A DNA stretch of 26,288 bases from Mesotaenium endlicherianum. Lineage: Eukaryota; Streptophyta; Zygnematophyceae; Zygnematales; Mesotaeniaceae. Positions 1 through 9,770 of the stretch are shown here, piece after piece (the stretch's first letter is position 1; the number at the start of each line of letters is the position of its first letter). The stretch is from contig WELA01002258.1 in NCBI GenBank assembly GCA_009602735.1, positions 437,088 through 463,375 of the forward strand. The letters are read 5' to 3'. The position numbers were made by a program, and so were the translations under genes. Below the pieces are notes generated by a model. The model searched no databases. It was given only the letters and a program-made list of their open reading frames with translations, and was not told the DNA's origin.

Positions 1-2
1 TG

Positions 3-716
3 GTTCCAGCTTTTGACGAACTCCATTGCATTCAGCAACTTGCATCCTTCTGGAAGCCTCTTCTTTTCCTTCATTTGCCATCCACACAGGACAAGAGGAA
101 GAGCACTGGTGGGTGCCAAGTCAGTCTGCCCATCACTGGCTCCTCTCACTTTAACTGTACCTCTGCTCCAACACACTTTAGCTTGATGTCTATTAAGCCA
201 GGACCTGCCTAGCACGAGATCATAAAAGCCAGTGTTGAGTACCTCAAATGTAAGCGTTTCAGTTAGAACTGCAATGCCAGAACCTAACTGGACCTCAATA
301 GGCTTGGTTATAACTTCTCTCGGGATACTTGAGGCATCTCCAGGGAATATTTTTCTATTTCCTTGGGTGACAGTAGGAAACCTTAGCCGCTTAACTAAGT
401 CCTCGTGGATAAAAGTATGTGACGCCCCTTCGTCAACAAATGCTCTCACTTTCCTACCTGCAATCATGCAATGCAGTAGGATAGGGGGGACTGTCTTTTC
501 TTGACTTTGGCATTGTTCTCCTGACTTAGCAAAGAAATGTTGGACATCAGGTGGAACAAGAGCATCCAGAGTGTGCACTCTCTGGACGTCTATATTGCTG
601 ATGGTCTCCTTTATCTGGTTGTCAGGCATGCATAGTGAATCCAGTTTAGCAGGACCTATAAAACCTGCTACGAGGGCAGCTAGTGACGACTCACTATCTC
701 TAGCATCCTCACAGTC
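3..716 (-). pseudogene. Family A retrotransposon: aspartic protease region, partial (runs off window)
   Basis: Read on the minus strand, a frame stays open for 238 codons from 716 to the left edge. It begins with an acidic linker and continues into a retropepsin-like domain. The catalytic segment at about 405-437 reads FVDEGASHTFI, where most plant Ty3/gypsy proteases have D-[ST]-G-A; the Asp is codon 432-434. About 65 residues later comes the second hallmark, FYDLVLGRSWLNRH, which matches the usual 'YDVILGxxWL' strand. The protease would cut Gag-Pol into mature proteins. The Glu in place of Ser/Thr after the catalytic Asp is unusual and may impair activity, or may be a family trait. The reading frame does not join that of the upstream gag without a frameshift, so this copy is probably dead. 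RT and integrase would lie left of the window. Confidence 0.8.
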
Positions 717-735
717 AGTAGACTGGATTATTGAC

Positions 736-2207
736 TATTGTTGTCTTTTAAAGGCTGGTCTTTTCTCTCGACCTTAGGAAGATGCTTGACTGGACACTGC
801 TCTCTGAAGTGACCTGGCTGCTGGCTATGAAAGCAAATCGATTTTGCTGAGGCTGGTCTCGGCTTAGTCCTACCACCACCCCTTCCATAGCCACCTCGAG
901 AGGAACCACCTCTACCTCTCTAGATTGAACAGCATAGTACTCATACTCATATTCATCACCCTGATTTTCCTCAACCTGGTCTCCTTCAATTGCATTGTAG
1001 GAACCGTGGGGCTTTTTGACAATCTTAGACACCAAAGCATTACTCTGGCGCTTGTGATTGAACTGCTGCTGATCCCAGGCGTCAGCATCCTGGATCAAGT
1101 CAGCCAGTTTCTCATACTTCTTCTCAACGAAATGACCGGAGACTTCGGATTTCAAGCCATACCTGAAGTATGCTATCCTATACCGTTCTGGCAAGTCTGG
1201 TTGTTTCATCATGTTCTCCTGGAACTTTTGAGCAAACTCAGCAACTAAAGTGGTCGCATAGATAGCTTTCTCCTGCTGGTTGATGTCATCAAACTTCTCA
1301 TGCATTTTCTCGACAAACTCTACCCACATAGGGTCACCGAGTTCCCGAGCCTTACGCTCTTCTTTCCAGTAAAGCCACCAGTCTGCGGCATTGCCTTTCA
1401 GTAGCGCACCGGTGTGCCTGACCTTCTCGTAATCTTGCAGGTCTGGGTAGTTCTCCAGCCACTGCTCAACATCCGCGAGAAACTTAATCAGGTAATGTTT
1501 CCTGTTTCCCTCAGGATCATATTCCTGGGGAGGTTTCGGCTTGGGCTTACTAGGCTCTCGGCCACCACCACTAGTGGTTTGAGACCCCAGTTGGTCTCTG
1601 TCCCGCAATAGAGACATTATGATTCTTTTGTCCTCCTGTTGGGACTGATACATGGTCGCCNGTTGGGACTGATCCATGGTCGCCATTTGCGACTGCATTT
1701 GAACGAACAATGCTCTTAAGTCTACACTATGGGGTGGTAGATTAGCAAATGCAGCAGCCGCATTGGCATCTACTCGCTGAGTAGTGTCCTCAACAATCCC
1801 TCTCGCTACTGCAGCAGCAATTCCTGCTGCATTCAGCCGGTCACGTATTTGACCTAGGGGTACATGGAGTTGTACAGCAGGAGGTGACTTCCGAACATTG
1901 GCCCTTGATGCCATAAGTTCTTCAACAGTGCGCTCGTCAGCTGGCTATCCTTCCCTCCTTTCTGTATCTTCAGCGGCCTTTGCTAATTGTTCAGCTTCTA
2001 GTCTGGCTCTCTCCTCCTCAGCTTGCTGTGCTGCGACTGCGGCAATAGCAGCTGCCTCATCTGCAGCCTCTCTAGCTGCAGTATTTGCCCCTGCTTCCGA
2101 ATAGTTACGGGTTCCCGCTACATGGCTTTCGCCTGGTTTTCGACATTCTCGTTATCCTGGTTCTCCATGTCTCGGGACTTGCTAGTTTGAGACCTTGTCC
2201 TTACCAT
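736..2207 (-). pseudogene. Family A retrotransposon: gag (capsid and nucleocapsid), broken
   Basis: The likely start is ATG at 2207-2205, reading MVRTRSQTSKSRDMENQD, a typical plant gypsy Gag opening 22 bases after the PBS. The frame meets TAG at 2120-2118. An Ala/Glu-rich coiled-coil-like stretch then follows in another frame (about 1925-2100), with a further stop near 1955. From 1914 to about 925 a long frame encodes a capsid domain: LIKFLADVEQWLENYPDL, NAADWWLYWKEERK and a FRYGLKSEV segment resemble retrotransposon Gag. After about 925 the frame shifts into an RGG-rich patch and a zinc knuckle at 794-835, in which the second Cys of C-X2-C-X4-H-X4-C is Ser. An unresolved base (N) at 1661 sits in a short tandem repeat encoding MATMDQSQ-like units. 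Gag packages element RNA into cytoplasmic particles; this copy could not make an intact one. Confidence 0.82.
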
Positions 2208-2228
2208 ACAAAGAAGACTGTGATAACT

Positions 2229-2240
2229 GCTCCGATACCA
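2229..2240 (-). other. Primer binding site, family A copy 1
   Basis: Read on the minus strand this is TGGTATCGGAGC. It differs at one base from the complement of the plant initiator Met tRNA 3' end (TGGTATCAGAGC). It sits one base inside the LTR end and upstream of the gag ATG, which is where minus-strand cDNA synthesis would be primed. The same one-base variant occurs in all A copies and in families B2 and C. Confidence 0.85.
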
Positions 2241-2241
2241 C

Positions 2242-2963
2242 TGAAATGAATCGACTTACCAAATAGGCGATTAACAATTAATAAAGATCTTTATATCAGC
2301 AAGTAATCTTTATGGTATTTTCGTTAACTGGTTAAACGGCAAAGGACAACACACTAGCAGTGAATACCGCTCGTCAGTCAAATGCGAGTAAACTAGCATC
2401 AATAATGCAAATCAGTAAACTCATACATGAGCAAGGTTAGAAGACAGTGCGTATCAATGGCTTCTCGCCTTGGATTCAGATCTCTCTCAGTAAGCTGTAC
2501 AAGAGAGTTGGCCTCGTTTCCAAATGCCGAACCCGAGAGCAATGCCTAGCATATGTACATGGAATGAGTTTACTGTTCAACGGTCAGTGCGATGGCACCG
2601 CCTACCCGGGAGTTAAACACGTTGGTAGGACCTCGGTTTAACCAAATCCACCGCCATCTCCCATCATCCCGCATCGCCATCCATCATAGGGATGTCATCT
2701 GGCCATTCATCTAGCATACCACACTAAGATGCATATCGAGGCAGTTCGCTGCTACCGAGTACGGAAGTCAGCTGGCTGTCAAAGAATGTGTCAGCAAGCT
2801 GACTTAAGGTGACATCAGCCTGCTACTTCCGGCTGAGTCATTAAACTGATTTTTAAATATAAAGTCCAGCAGACTGATCATTAACTAAAGTTCAGCAGGC
2901 TGAACTTATTTAACTATATTATTTAAATGAATATTATGTCAATCAATATACTGATTCTATACA
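2242..2963 (-). repeat. Family A LTR copy 1 (5' LTR of the minus-strand element)
   Basis: This 722-bp block is nearly identical to 12610-13345 and 15855-16575. In element orientation it begins TGTA (2963) and ends TTCA (2242), with the PBS directly after, so it is the 5' LTR of the element whose gag-protease occupies 1-2207. The right flank is GAGCA (2964-2968); the matching target duplication would lie beyond the left edge. It carries the same internal landmarks as the other copies, including a CCTACCCGGGAG segment and a run of GTCAGCTGGCTG-like repeats. Short ORFs across it are fortuitous. Confidence 0.88.
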
Positions 2964-3407
2964 GAGCACAAGATTAGGTGCAAGCACTAAGAGTGTGTGC
3001 ATATGCCCAAGTCATGGAGCTCTTGTAGGCGTTCCAAATTTGTTTCTTGGAGCCTTGTGTGAAGGCTTACCTTCAAGAAGAGCCCTCGAGTATGTGGAAG
3101 TGAGCATCTAGCCAAGAAGAAGACTATGATGGAGTTTGGTGCACCACGAGCGAGCCTACGCTCTCATGCCTTGTGAAGACTACTATCGTCGCTTGATGGA
3201 GACTACGACTTTATGGTTATGGACCTACGAGGAGGAGCACAAGACTTATGGGGCTGAAATGTCCTGCCTAAGATGGAGATACATGATAAGGACTTGGACA
3301 TGAAGCTAGGCGAATTAGCGCCTATACAAGCAAGCAAGAGAGAGGCGTAAATCTGGACTTGGACACTCGAGTGGTAAGCGCCTTACCTTCATGATGAGGG
3401 GGGGGAG
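2964..3407 (+). other. Unassigned sequence ending in a polypurine tract (possible 3' end of an unknown element D)
   Basis: I recognise no coding domain here. The stretch ends with GATGAGGGGGGGGAG (3393-3407), followed by TGTTATAG. This is the usual layout of a plus-strand primer tract directly before a 3' LTR. The preceding 400 bases may be the untranslated 3' end of that element. No second copy of the following sequence exists in the window to prove an LTR. Confidence 0.3.
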
Positions 3408-4639
3408 TGTTATAGTTGTTTATAGAGCTTGTAAGCAAGGTCAAGCCAGTACCATGAGTTTAGTTGTAACTAAAAGATGTGAAGTGGAAAGAAGTTAGAG
3501 AGCAAGTGCTAGGAAGATACTCAAATCTGTCCATGTTTGAGGGTGTTCCGGGTAGGCGAGCGCGAGGGTAAAAGTTGGCAGATTTTGACTACTTTTTGCC
3601 TATTTAAGAGAGAGCGGGAAATATTTTTCCTAGGAGTCCTATATGAGGTGATATACCTGGTATAAGGCCTGCCCTAAATCATAGTCAAGTTTCAAAATCA
3701 GGGGTTTAAGCATGTGCCATTTGTAGGCGCGGGAGCTTGATACGTATTGCGCACGTGTGCGTCTTACGAGCGTGAGGCACAAAAATGCCGATCTCGTTTA
3801 AGTGTTAGACTTTGATTCAGATTCAAAAATTTTGTGGAGAGGCAGTCCTATAAGTTGAGATACGGAAAAAGTATTTCTTTTAATAAAAATGTTAAATTAA
3901 GTTCTGACAGTGCCACTTGGCGGTCTGCTAAACTGCCTTGGGAGCCATGTGTGTGAGGCAAGGCGCAATCTGATTTCATGGTCTTAGGCTTGGAATAAGG
4001 AGAAACAAAGCATACTAGTGAGTTCAGAAGGGTTTTACTACACAGATTGCACAACTTTCAGGCTAAAAATGTGAGGAAAAGCCAGGGGGGTGCCACTTGG
4101 CGTCTTGAGAGGTCACCACGAGTCACGCACACAAGTAAGAGAGTGCAATACCTCTACAAGGAGTATGGCTTAGAGCTAGAGGTAGCTAAGGGTACCAGAA
4201 GGTTCAGGAACATAGTGGAGTCAGGTTCATGATGTAACCTGGTTAAATTTATAAGAGCACCACGAGTAAGCCACATGGCGCGACGAGGAGCTGCCACTTG
4301 TTCAAGAGGGCGAAGAACGAGTATTTTGGTGATTTGGCGAACTATTATGCATTGGATCCAGCTTTGGAGTATGTGCACATGATGGAGGGAGTATGTTACA
4401 GCCTTCATGAAGATATTTGCCTATCTCAAGACGAAGAAGTTGACGACGAAGATGTATTCGTGTAAGGAGACGCCATGTGTGGAACCAACGTATGCGATGG
4501 AGCTTTTACTACGTGGAGTAAATTGGAGTATTGAATCATCCTGGAGCTTGTTCAAAACCTGCAACTTGTATAATATCTGTGCGTATGTGTTTGTCAAGTA
4601 TACGTGTGAGCTCGATCCCTCATACGACGTCACTTATGC
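3408..4639. other. Unassigned AT-rich sequence, possible decayed LTR-element remains
   Basis: It starts TGTTATAG after a polypurine tract and contains a TATTTAAG element (3600-3607) that could be an LTR promoter. A GCCACTTGGCG-like motif recurs at about 3911, 4091 and, more weakly, 4291. Short open frames on both strands (up to 84 codons) resemble nothing I know and have no conserved motif. I see no PBS, so an LTR end cannot be placed. Confidence 0.25.
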
Positions 4640-4681
4640 TTAGTATGCGCCGAGGATGTCGCATCTTGAGGAGGGAGATGA
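4640..4681 (+). pseudogene. Relic of a pol 3' end plus polypurine tract, related to family B
   Basis: This 42-base stretch closely matches 18049-18089, the last codons of the B2 pol. Both encode SHLEEGDD and both contain the purine tract GAGGAGGGRGA directly before an LTR beginning TG(T/G)AAGG. Here it sits immediately before the family C LTR. So a 3' terminus of a B-like internal region abuts what otherwise acts as a 5' LTR, which points to a tandem or recombinant arrangement. Confidence 0.6.
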
Positions 4682-5335
4682 TGTAAGGTTATGAAAGTGT
4701 AGATTGTATTTTTCTAGTATTTAATATATATACGATGTGATTTTAGAAGAACTTTGGCATTTATTTCAAGTTATTTGGACAAGTATTGAAATAGATACAA
4801 GTTTTGGGAGTTTTTAGTGATTTTTATCGTCACAGATTCAATTTAGTGACAAGAACAGGTCCAGTGACGAAAATTTTGGTTGGAGTCTAGGAAGTAGGAC
4901 ATTGAATCCTGAGGATTCCGGAATCTACGTACAATTACGTCGAGTGCCAAAGTCTCGTGGAATTTCTAGAAACTTCGTGAGGAATTTGTGGATTGTGTAG
5001 TAGAATATTCATTAGTGTGATTGTGTGTGCGAGTGAATGTGTTAGCTTGTCCAACTAGGCAAGGTCACCTACATGGAAGGAGCCATGAGAGAAGGTTCTG
5101 GAGGTACTTTGCTAGAGAGGACACTAAATTACTTATGTAGCAAGTATATGAACAAGAGGTAGAACATAGAAAGGCATTCGAGAATCACTCTTGTACTTGC
5201 CAACTTCCAGAAATATATCAACTTTCAAGAAGCCATCTCTCTTTCAAGAAGCTACCACTTGTGTTCAAAGATCCTTGTCTTGAATAAATGAAGTATTCTA
5301 TTATACTGAGTACTTTATCTATCTCCATAACTACA
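4682..5335 (+). repeat. Family C LTR (5' LTR of the 5337-9734 element)
   Basis: This 654-bp block starts TGTAAGG and ends CTACA, one base before a PBS, so it has the TG...CA ends expected of an LTR. Parts recur at 18823-18897 (inverted, matching about 5126-5202) and at 19191-19337 (direct, matching about 5190-5335), which shows it is a dispersed repeat. A CTTGAATAAATG segment near the right end could serve polyadenylation. I found no full second copy on the right side of the element. Confidence 0.75.
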
Positions 5336-5336
5336 G

Positions 5337-5348
5337 TGGTATCGGAGC
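5337..5348 (+). other. Primer binding site, family C
   Basis: TGGTATCGGAGC, one base after the LTR end. It is complementary to the plant initiator Met tRNA 3' end with one mismatch. It lies 33 bases before the gag ATG at 5370. Confidence 0.85.
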
Positions 5349-5369
5349 TAGGCACTTTGGTAGCATAAG

Positions 5370-6560
5370 ATGATGGCTGATCCTCAAGACCAAAAGCAAG
5401 CTTTCGAAATAAGCACTTCATCTCCAAGAGACCCTCCTCCAGCGCCGACCGGAGAGCACACTCAAGAAAACCTGCAACAACAAGAAGCGCCACAAGGAGG
5501 AGCACCGTCAAATCCCGTGGCAGTCGCTATAGCAATGTTGACCCCACCACAAGGGATTCCCGCAAATGAGTGGGCAGCTTTTCCAATGACCGTCCACAAC
5601 CAAGTGGGCTTGGCCACCTATGAAGCAACCGTGCAAGCATCAAGAGAAGCTATGGCTGCCATGGTTGCCCCTATTACAAGCAACGCTCAAAATCCAGCCC
5701 CGGCTCAAGCGCCTCCACAAGAGCCTACGAGAGCAAGGAAACTCATCAAGCCCGGCAAACCCGACTCTTTCAACCCCGGGAAAGGTGCCAACCTAAATTT
5801 ATGGCTCTACCAAGTGGAGACGTACCTCGCATCCCTTGAAGTACCCGAGGAGGACTACGTTCCCCTAACTGTTACCTTACTTAGAGGTGCAGCAACATCA
5901 TGGTAGCATATCCATCAAGCGATTGTATATCAAGTTATGGTGCACCCCGTGCTCGGCCAAGAGCTCCCACCATCATATGCAAGATGGGCAGATTTTCGTG
6001 AGGCCCTCAAGACGCAATTCATGCCCATTAATGCGGAGAAGATTGCCCGAGGAAAGCTCCACCATCTCAAGCAAACGACGTCCGTTCAAGAGTATACATC
6101 CAGATTTCACGCCTTCCCTCTAGAGATCCCCAACATGTCTCTCGAGGAGAAGATTGATTGCTACATCTTTGGCCTCAAGCCCAAGGTGGCAAAGGAAGTG
6201 GAATTACGCGACCTGTCGAACTTCTAAAGATTGTTGAAGTGGCGCGAAAGGTGGATACCTTGGATTTCAAGCATTCATTGCCTTCATCTTCACAGGCACC
6301 GACAACACGGGTGCATGCAAGCCCTTCCACTTTTGAATCTGGACCCACACCCATGGAGATTGGAGTCACTAAAAGGGACCCCGCGGCTGCCCAAAAAAGT
6401 GGAAGGCCCTCCAATGACACTTATGATGCGGAAAACCAGCAAGGAGTGAAAGCAAGACTCTCCCCGGCTGAAAAACGAAGCTCTTATGACGGCTGGACTA
6501 TGCTACTTTTATTGTAAGGAGAAGGGCCATCGTGCACTCTCATGCCCCAAAAAGACGTAC
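5370..6560 (+). pseudogene. Family C gag (capsid and zinc knuckle), broken
   Basis: The start is the first ATG after the PBS. A Pro/Gln/Ala-rich N-terminal part (to about 5720) leads into a capsid domain: PGKPDSFNPGKGANLNLWLY, then LYQVETYLASLE. The frame is cut by TAG at 5904-5906 directly after RGAATSW. It continues downstream with a FREALKTQFMP...TSVQEYTSRF segment typical of gypsy Gag (5937-6227). A second break near 6225 moves the frame again, and a third lies near 6490. The zinc knuckle at 6501-6545 reads CYFYCKEKGHRALSC, with spacing C-X3-C-X4-H-X4-C, one residue longer than the canonical C-X2-C. The capsid motif resembles the B Gags, so the families are related. Gag would form the cytoplasmic particle; this copy cannot. 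Confidence 0.82.
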
Positions 6561-6887
6561 CCCTTGTCACTCTCCATCAAGTCCTTCAAGGATAGAGTAG
6601 TGTTCTCCCCCATGCAATTGGGCAGGTACGACGTCATCCTAGGGACGCCTTGGTTGACCAAGCACAACCCCCAAGTCGATTGGAGGAACGGTACCATCAA
6701 GATCAAGAATGACATCACTTCAAGAATCTGTATTTTGCGCGCAATCCAGAATATCCAGACCGAAGACATCAAGAAGCCGGCACACGAGATATTATTGTCC
6801 GCCCTCCAACTCAAGAGACTTTTAAGGAAGGGACACAAGCTTCTTTTGGCCTTGATCACGCCAAAAGACATCAAGAAAGACATCTAG
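6561..6887 (+). pseudogene. Family C protease remnant, catalytic part missing
   Basis: Following the zinc knuckle in the same frame is only the C-terminal part of a retropepsin: GRYDVILGTPWLTKHNPQVD (about 6625-6684), followed by NGTIKIKN. The D-[ST]-G active-site segment that should come about 60 residues earlier is absent, so an internal deletion has probably joined the nucleocapsid to the protease C-terminus. The frame then runs through a Lys-rich linker to TAG at 6885-6887. This linker normally leads into RT. Confidence 0.72.
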
Positions 6888-6928
6888 AGTCAAGAAGGCA
6901 GCCCTATCCTAAGGAGATACAAGAAGTC

Positions 6929-7555
6929 TTGGAAGACTACAAAGATGTATTCTTCTCGGAATTGCCCAAGGGCCCACCCCCCACGAGATTCATAGACCAC
7001 AAGATAGAGTTGGAGCCCGGAAGCAAGCCCATCTCTCGGCCTACGTTCAAGATGTCATACACGGAGCTAGACGAAGTCAAGAAGCAAATCAAGGAGCTAC
7101 TGGAGCATGGCTTCATTCGACCTAGCAAGTCGCCATTTGGAGCCCCGGTGCTATTTGTCAAGAAGAAAGATGGTACCTTGAGGATGTGTGTGGACTATCG
7201 CGCCCTCAACAAGATCACCATCAAGAATCAATACCCGTTACCGTGCATGGATGAGCTCATGGACCGGCTGGTTGGAGCCAAGTACTTCACGAAGGTGGAC
7301 TTGAGAAGCGGCTACCACCAGATTCGCATCGCCGAACCTGACATAGAAAAGACGGCGTTCAGGACAAGATATGGACATTATGAGTTCATGGTCCTGCCAT
7401 TGGGAATCACCAACGCACCAGCAACTTTCATGACTATGATGAACACCATATTTCAGCCCATTTTGGATAGATTTGTGGTGGTATTTATCAACGACATCCT
7501 TATCTACAGCAAGACCCTTGAAGAGCATGCCAGACACTTGAAAGAAGTTCTCTAA
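6929..7555 (+). pseudogene. Family C reverse transcriptase, fingers and palm (mutated active site)
   Basis: The frame encodes the N-terminal two thirds of a Ty3/gypsy RT, which would copy element RNA to DNA in cytoplasmic particles. Ordered landmarks are [48 protein letters not shown] (palm motif A with its Asp) and [12 protein letters not shown] (motif B). The YxDD box at 7484-7498 reads FINDIL, so the first of the two metal-binding Asp residues is Asn (AAC at 7490-7492). That alone should abolish polymerisation. The frame ends at TAA (7553-7555), while the homologous sequence goes on in the same frame, so this is an in-frame nonsense change rather than the true end. The ATG at 6929 is not a real start; pol would be made as part of a polyprotein. 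Confidence 0.9.
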
Positions 7556-7558
7556 GTA

Positions 7559-8839
7559 TTGAAGCAAAATAGGCTACTTGCAAAGGAGTCAAAGTGCGAG
7601 TTTGTCAAACAAAAAGTGGAGTTCCTAGGTCTCCACGTGACTTTTGATGGCATCAAGATGGATTCCAAGAAGACCACAATAGTGGAGGAATGGCCAACCC
7701 CCAGTACCAAGAAAGAACTCCAATTATTCTTGGGATTTGCCAATTGGTACAGGAGATTTATTCAGAGCTTCTCGCACATAGCAGCCCTCCTCACAGATCT
7801 ACTCAAGAAACACAAGTCATACGTTTGGACGAAAGAGGAGGAAGCATTCCAACAACTGAAACAAAGATTGACGACATCCCCGGTGCTCACACTCCCAAGT
7901 CCAAATCGAAATTGGCCCTTCCACGTCATCACTGATGCATCTTCCTATGCAATAGGAGGAATTCTGCTTCAAGACCAAGGCAAGGGACTGCAGCCCCTTG
8001 CCTACGTGTTAAGGAAGCTAAATCCAAGCGAGCAGAATTATACAACCACGGAGCGAGAGGCGTTGGCAATTGTACATGTCTTGAAGGTTTGGCGCTGCTA
8101 TGTTGAAGGACGCAAGGTGCTCGTCACTACGGACCACGAGGCGTTGAAGCACCTCCAGACGCAGCCGTATCTCTCAAGAAGACAAGCAAGATGGAGTAGA
8201 TACTTGCAACAACACAACATCACGATTCAATACCAACCCAAGAAGACAAATCCAGCAGATCCCCTTTCAAGACTACAAGTGAACTTGGTTACGACAACCT
8301 TGCGTACGAATTTGGAGGCAAGAATTTCAACGGCCTATGAAAGAGATCCTTACTACAAGAATGGAGAAGCAGCCTTGGACCCATACAAGAACCAAGAAGG
8401 CAATGACTGGGTGAGGCAAGACACGGGCCAGAGATGTGTTCCTGATGACTTGAACCTCCGGCTCTTGCTTCTACGAGAAGCACACGACAACCTTCTTAAA
8501 GGATACTTTGGGATACTCAAGACCACGGGCGTTCTAGCCAGGACTTATTGCTGGCCAGGCATGTCTAAGCAAGTCAAGGAGTACTGCAAGAGCTGTGACA
8601 CATGCCAAAGCGTCAAGCCATCATCACAAGAGGCGGGAGGACTCCTCCAACCACTACCAATCCCGGAAAGGCAATGGACGGACATCTCAATGGACCTTAT
8701 CGTGGACCTGCCCGGGACGCCTCGAGGCCATAATCCAATACTAACGGTGGTGGACAGACTTACCAAGATGGCTCATTTTATCCGCTACAGCACCACAACT
8801 TGCAAGACTCATCTTTTACAACATCTTCCGACTCTATGA
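7559..8839 (+). pseudogene. Family C RT connection, RNase H and integrase N-terminal part
   Basis: This continues the RT frame after the nonsense codon: thumb (KCEFVKQKVEFLGLHV), then FLGFANWYRRFIQSFS. RNase H follows at about 7920-8280 with its acidic set visible (ITDASS, TEREALAIV, TTDHEAL, NPADPLSRL), so the RNase H catalytic residues appear intact. The integrase zinc domain begins near 8480. Its first His is present (REAHDNLLKGYFG), but the second His is Tyr, so the HHCC site is broken; CKSCDTC supplies both Cys. The core opens with DISMDLIVDLPG, the first catalytic Asp. The homology leaves this frame near 8813 and continues one base over, so the stop at 8837-8839 is an artefact of that frameshift. 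Confidence 0.88.
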
Positions 8840-9186
8840 ATTACCATCAAGAATTGTGTCAGATAGAGATCCAAGATTCACAAGCCGTTTCTGGAAAAAT
8901 CTCTTCAAGAACTTGGGTACATCGCTGGATATGTCCACTGCCTACCACCTGCAATCTTATGGGCAAACAGGGCGTATGAATCGTACCCTAAAGACCTCTC
9001 TAAAGGCCTATGTGTCTACTTTGAAGCAAGACTAGGACATGTACTTGAATCCCTTGGAGTTTGCCTACAATAACACGACGCAGGCCTCTACCCAAGAGTC
9101 CCCACTATTCCTCAACTATGGCTTCCATCCGCCACACCAGTGACCTTCACGGCTGGCCATAATGAAGTACCTGCAGCCACGGTTTT
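8814..9186 (+). pseudogene. Family C integrase catalytic core, frameshifted and mutated
   Basis: One frame over from the preceding segment the core continues: IVSDRDPRFTSRFW contains the second catalytic Asp. Near 8965 the segment GQTGRMNRTLK has Gly where the catalytic Glu of the DDE triad belongs (family consensus GQTERxNR). An in-frame TAG follows in STLKQD* (about 9033). FAYNNTTQASTQESP, a normal integrase landmark, comes next, then another frame change before 9187. Integrase would insert the cDNA into chromosomes; with Glu lost this copy is inactive. Confidence 0.78.
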
Positions 9187-9540
9187 TTGGAGACATTAGA
9201 AGCAGCCTTTGCAACAGCCAAGAAAGCTCTACAACACGCACGAGATGCTCAAGCAAGAGTGGCAAACAGGTTCAGAATAGAAATTACGTACAGAGTGGAT
9301 GACAACGTGTTTCTATCATCCAAGAATATTTCCCAGAACAACAGGCTTGTCGGCAGCAAGTTCTCTCCCAAGTATTTGGGACCCTTCAAGATTATCCAGC
9401 AAGTCAACCCCGTTGCTTTCAAGCTAGAACTTCCCCAGACTATGCGCATCGACCCCGTATTCCACGCTTCCCTCTTCAAGCCATATGTGCAACCGGACAA
9501 CAAGTTCCCAGGACAAGTGACAACCCACCAGCCCCAATAA
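9187..9540 (+). pseudogene. Family C integrase C-terminal region
   Basis: This frame encodes the DNA-binding C-terminal part typical of gypsy integrases: a basic helix (ANRFRIEITYRVDDNVFLS), SPKYLGPFKIIQQVNPVAFK (the GPF/Y segment) and RIDPVFHASLFKPYV. The ATG at 9187 is internal to pol. The homology shifts frame again near 9520, where a Pro-rich linker into the chromodomain continues one frame over, so TAA at 9538-9540 is not the natural end. Confidence 0.85.
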
Positions 9541-9734
9541 TAGTGGATGATCATTTGGAGTACAAAGTGGAAGACATATTGGCTATGAGAAATTTCAGGA
9601 GACCGCAACAATACTTGATCAAGTGGAAGGGATATCCGAATTCGGAGAATAGTTGGGTGGCGTCGCACTACTTTGACAAAGTCCAAAGAAAGTTGAGACG
9701 CTTGCATGCCGTCTTAATCCCCATCTTGGACTAG
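9525..9734 (+). pseudogene. Family C chromodomain, end of pol
   Basis: The encoded segment PIIVDDHLEYKVEDILAMR then QQYLIKWKGYPNSENSWVAS is a chromodomain fused to the integrase end, which places the element among the chromoviruses. Chromodomains steer integration toward marked heterochromatin by binding methylated histone tails. The Tyr and the Trp of the aromatic cage (YKVE, IKWKGY) are present. The usual WEP after N-[ST] reads WVA, so binding may be altered. TAG at 9732-9734 ends pol. Confidence 0.85.
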
Positions 9735-9735
9735 C

Positions 9736-9770
9736 CCCAAGTCTCTCTACTAGAAGCCCAAAGACTTGGG
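9736..9770 (+). other. Hairpin after the family C pol stop
   Basis: CCCAAGTCT (9736-9744) and AGACTTGGG (9762-9770) are perfect 9-base inverted arms with a 17-base loop, starting one base after the pol stop codon. It could be an RNA structure in the 3' untranslated region, or chance. Confidence 0.4.

Noticed and set aside
232-777. Plus-strand open frames near the left edge
   Set aside because: They are shadows of the minus-strand protease frame, which has recognisable retropepsin motifs.
1898-2104. Ala/Ser-rich plus-strand 68-codon frame
   Set aside because: It is the complement of the Ala/Glu-rich family A Gag N-terminal region.
2447-2641. Recurring 60-90 codon frame seen in all three A LTRs (also about 12815 and 16061)
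   Set aside because: It recurs only because the LTR recurs; it has no known domain and sits where an LTR has its promoter/leader sequence.
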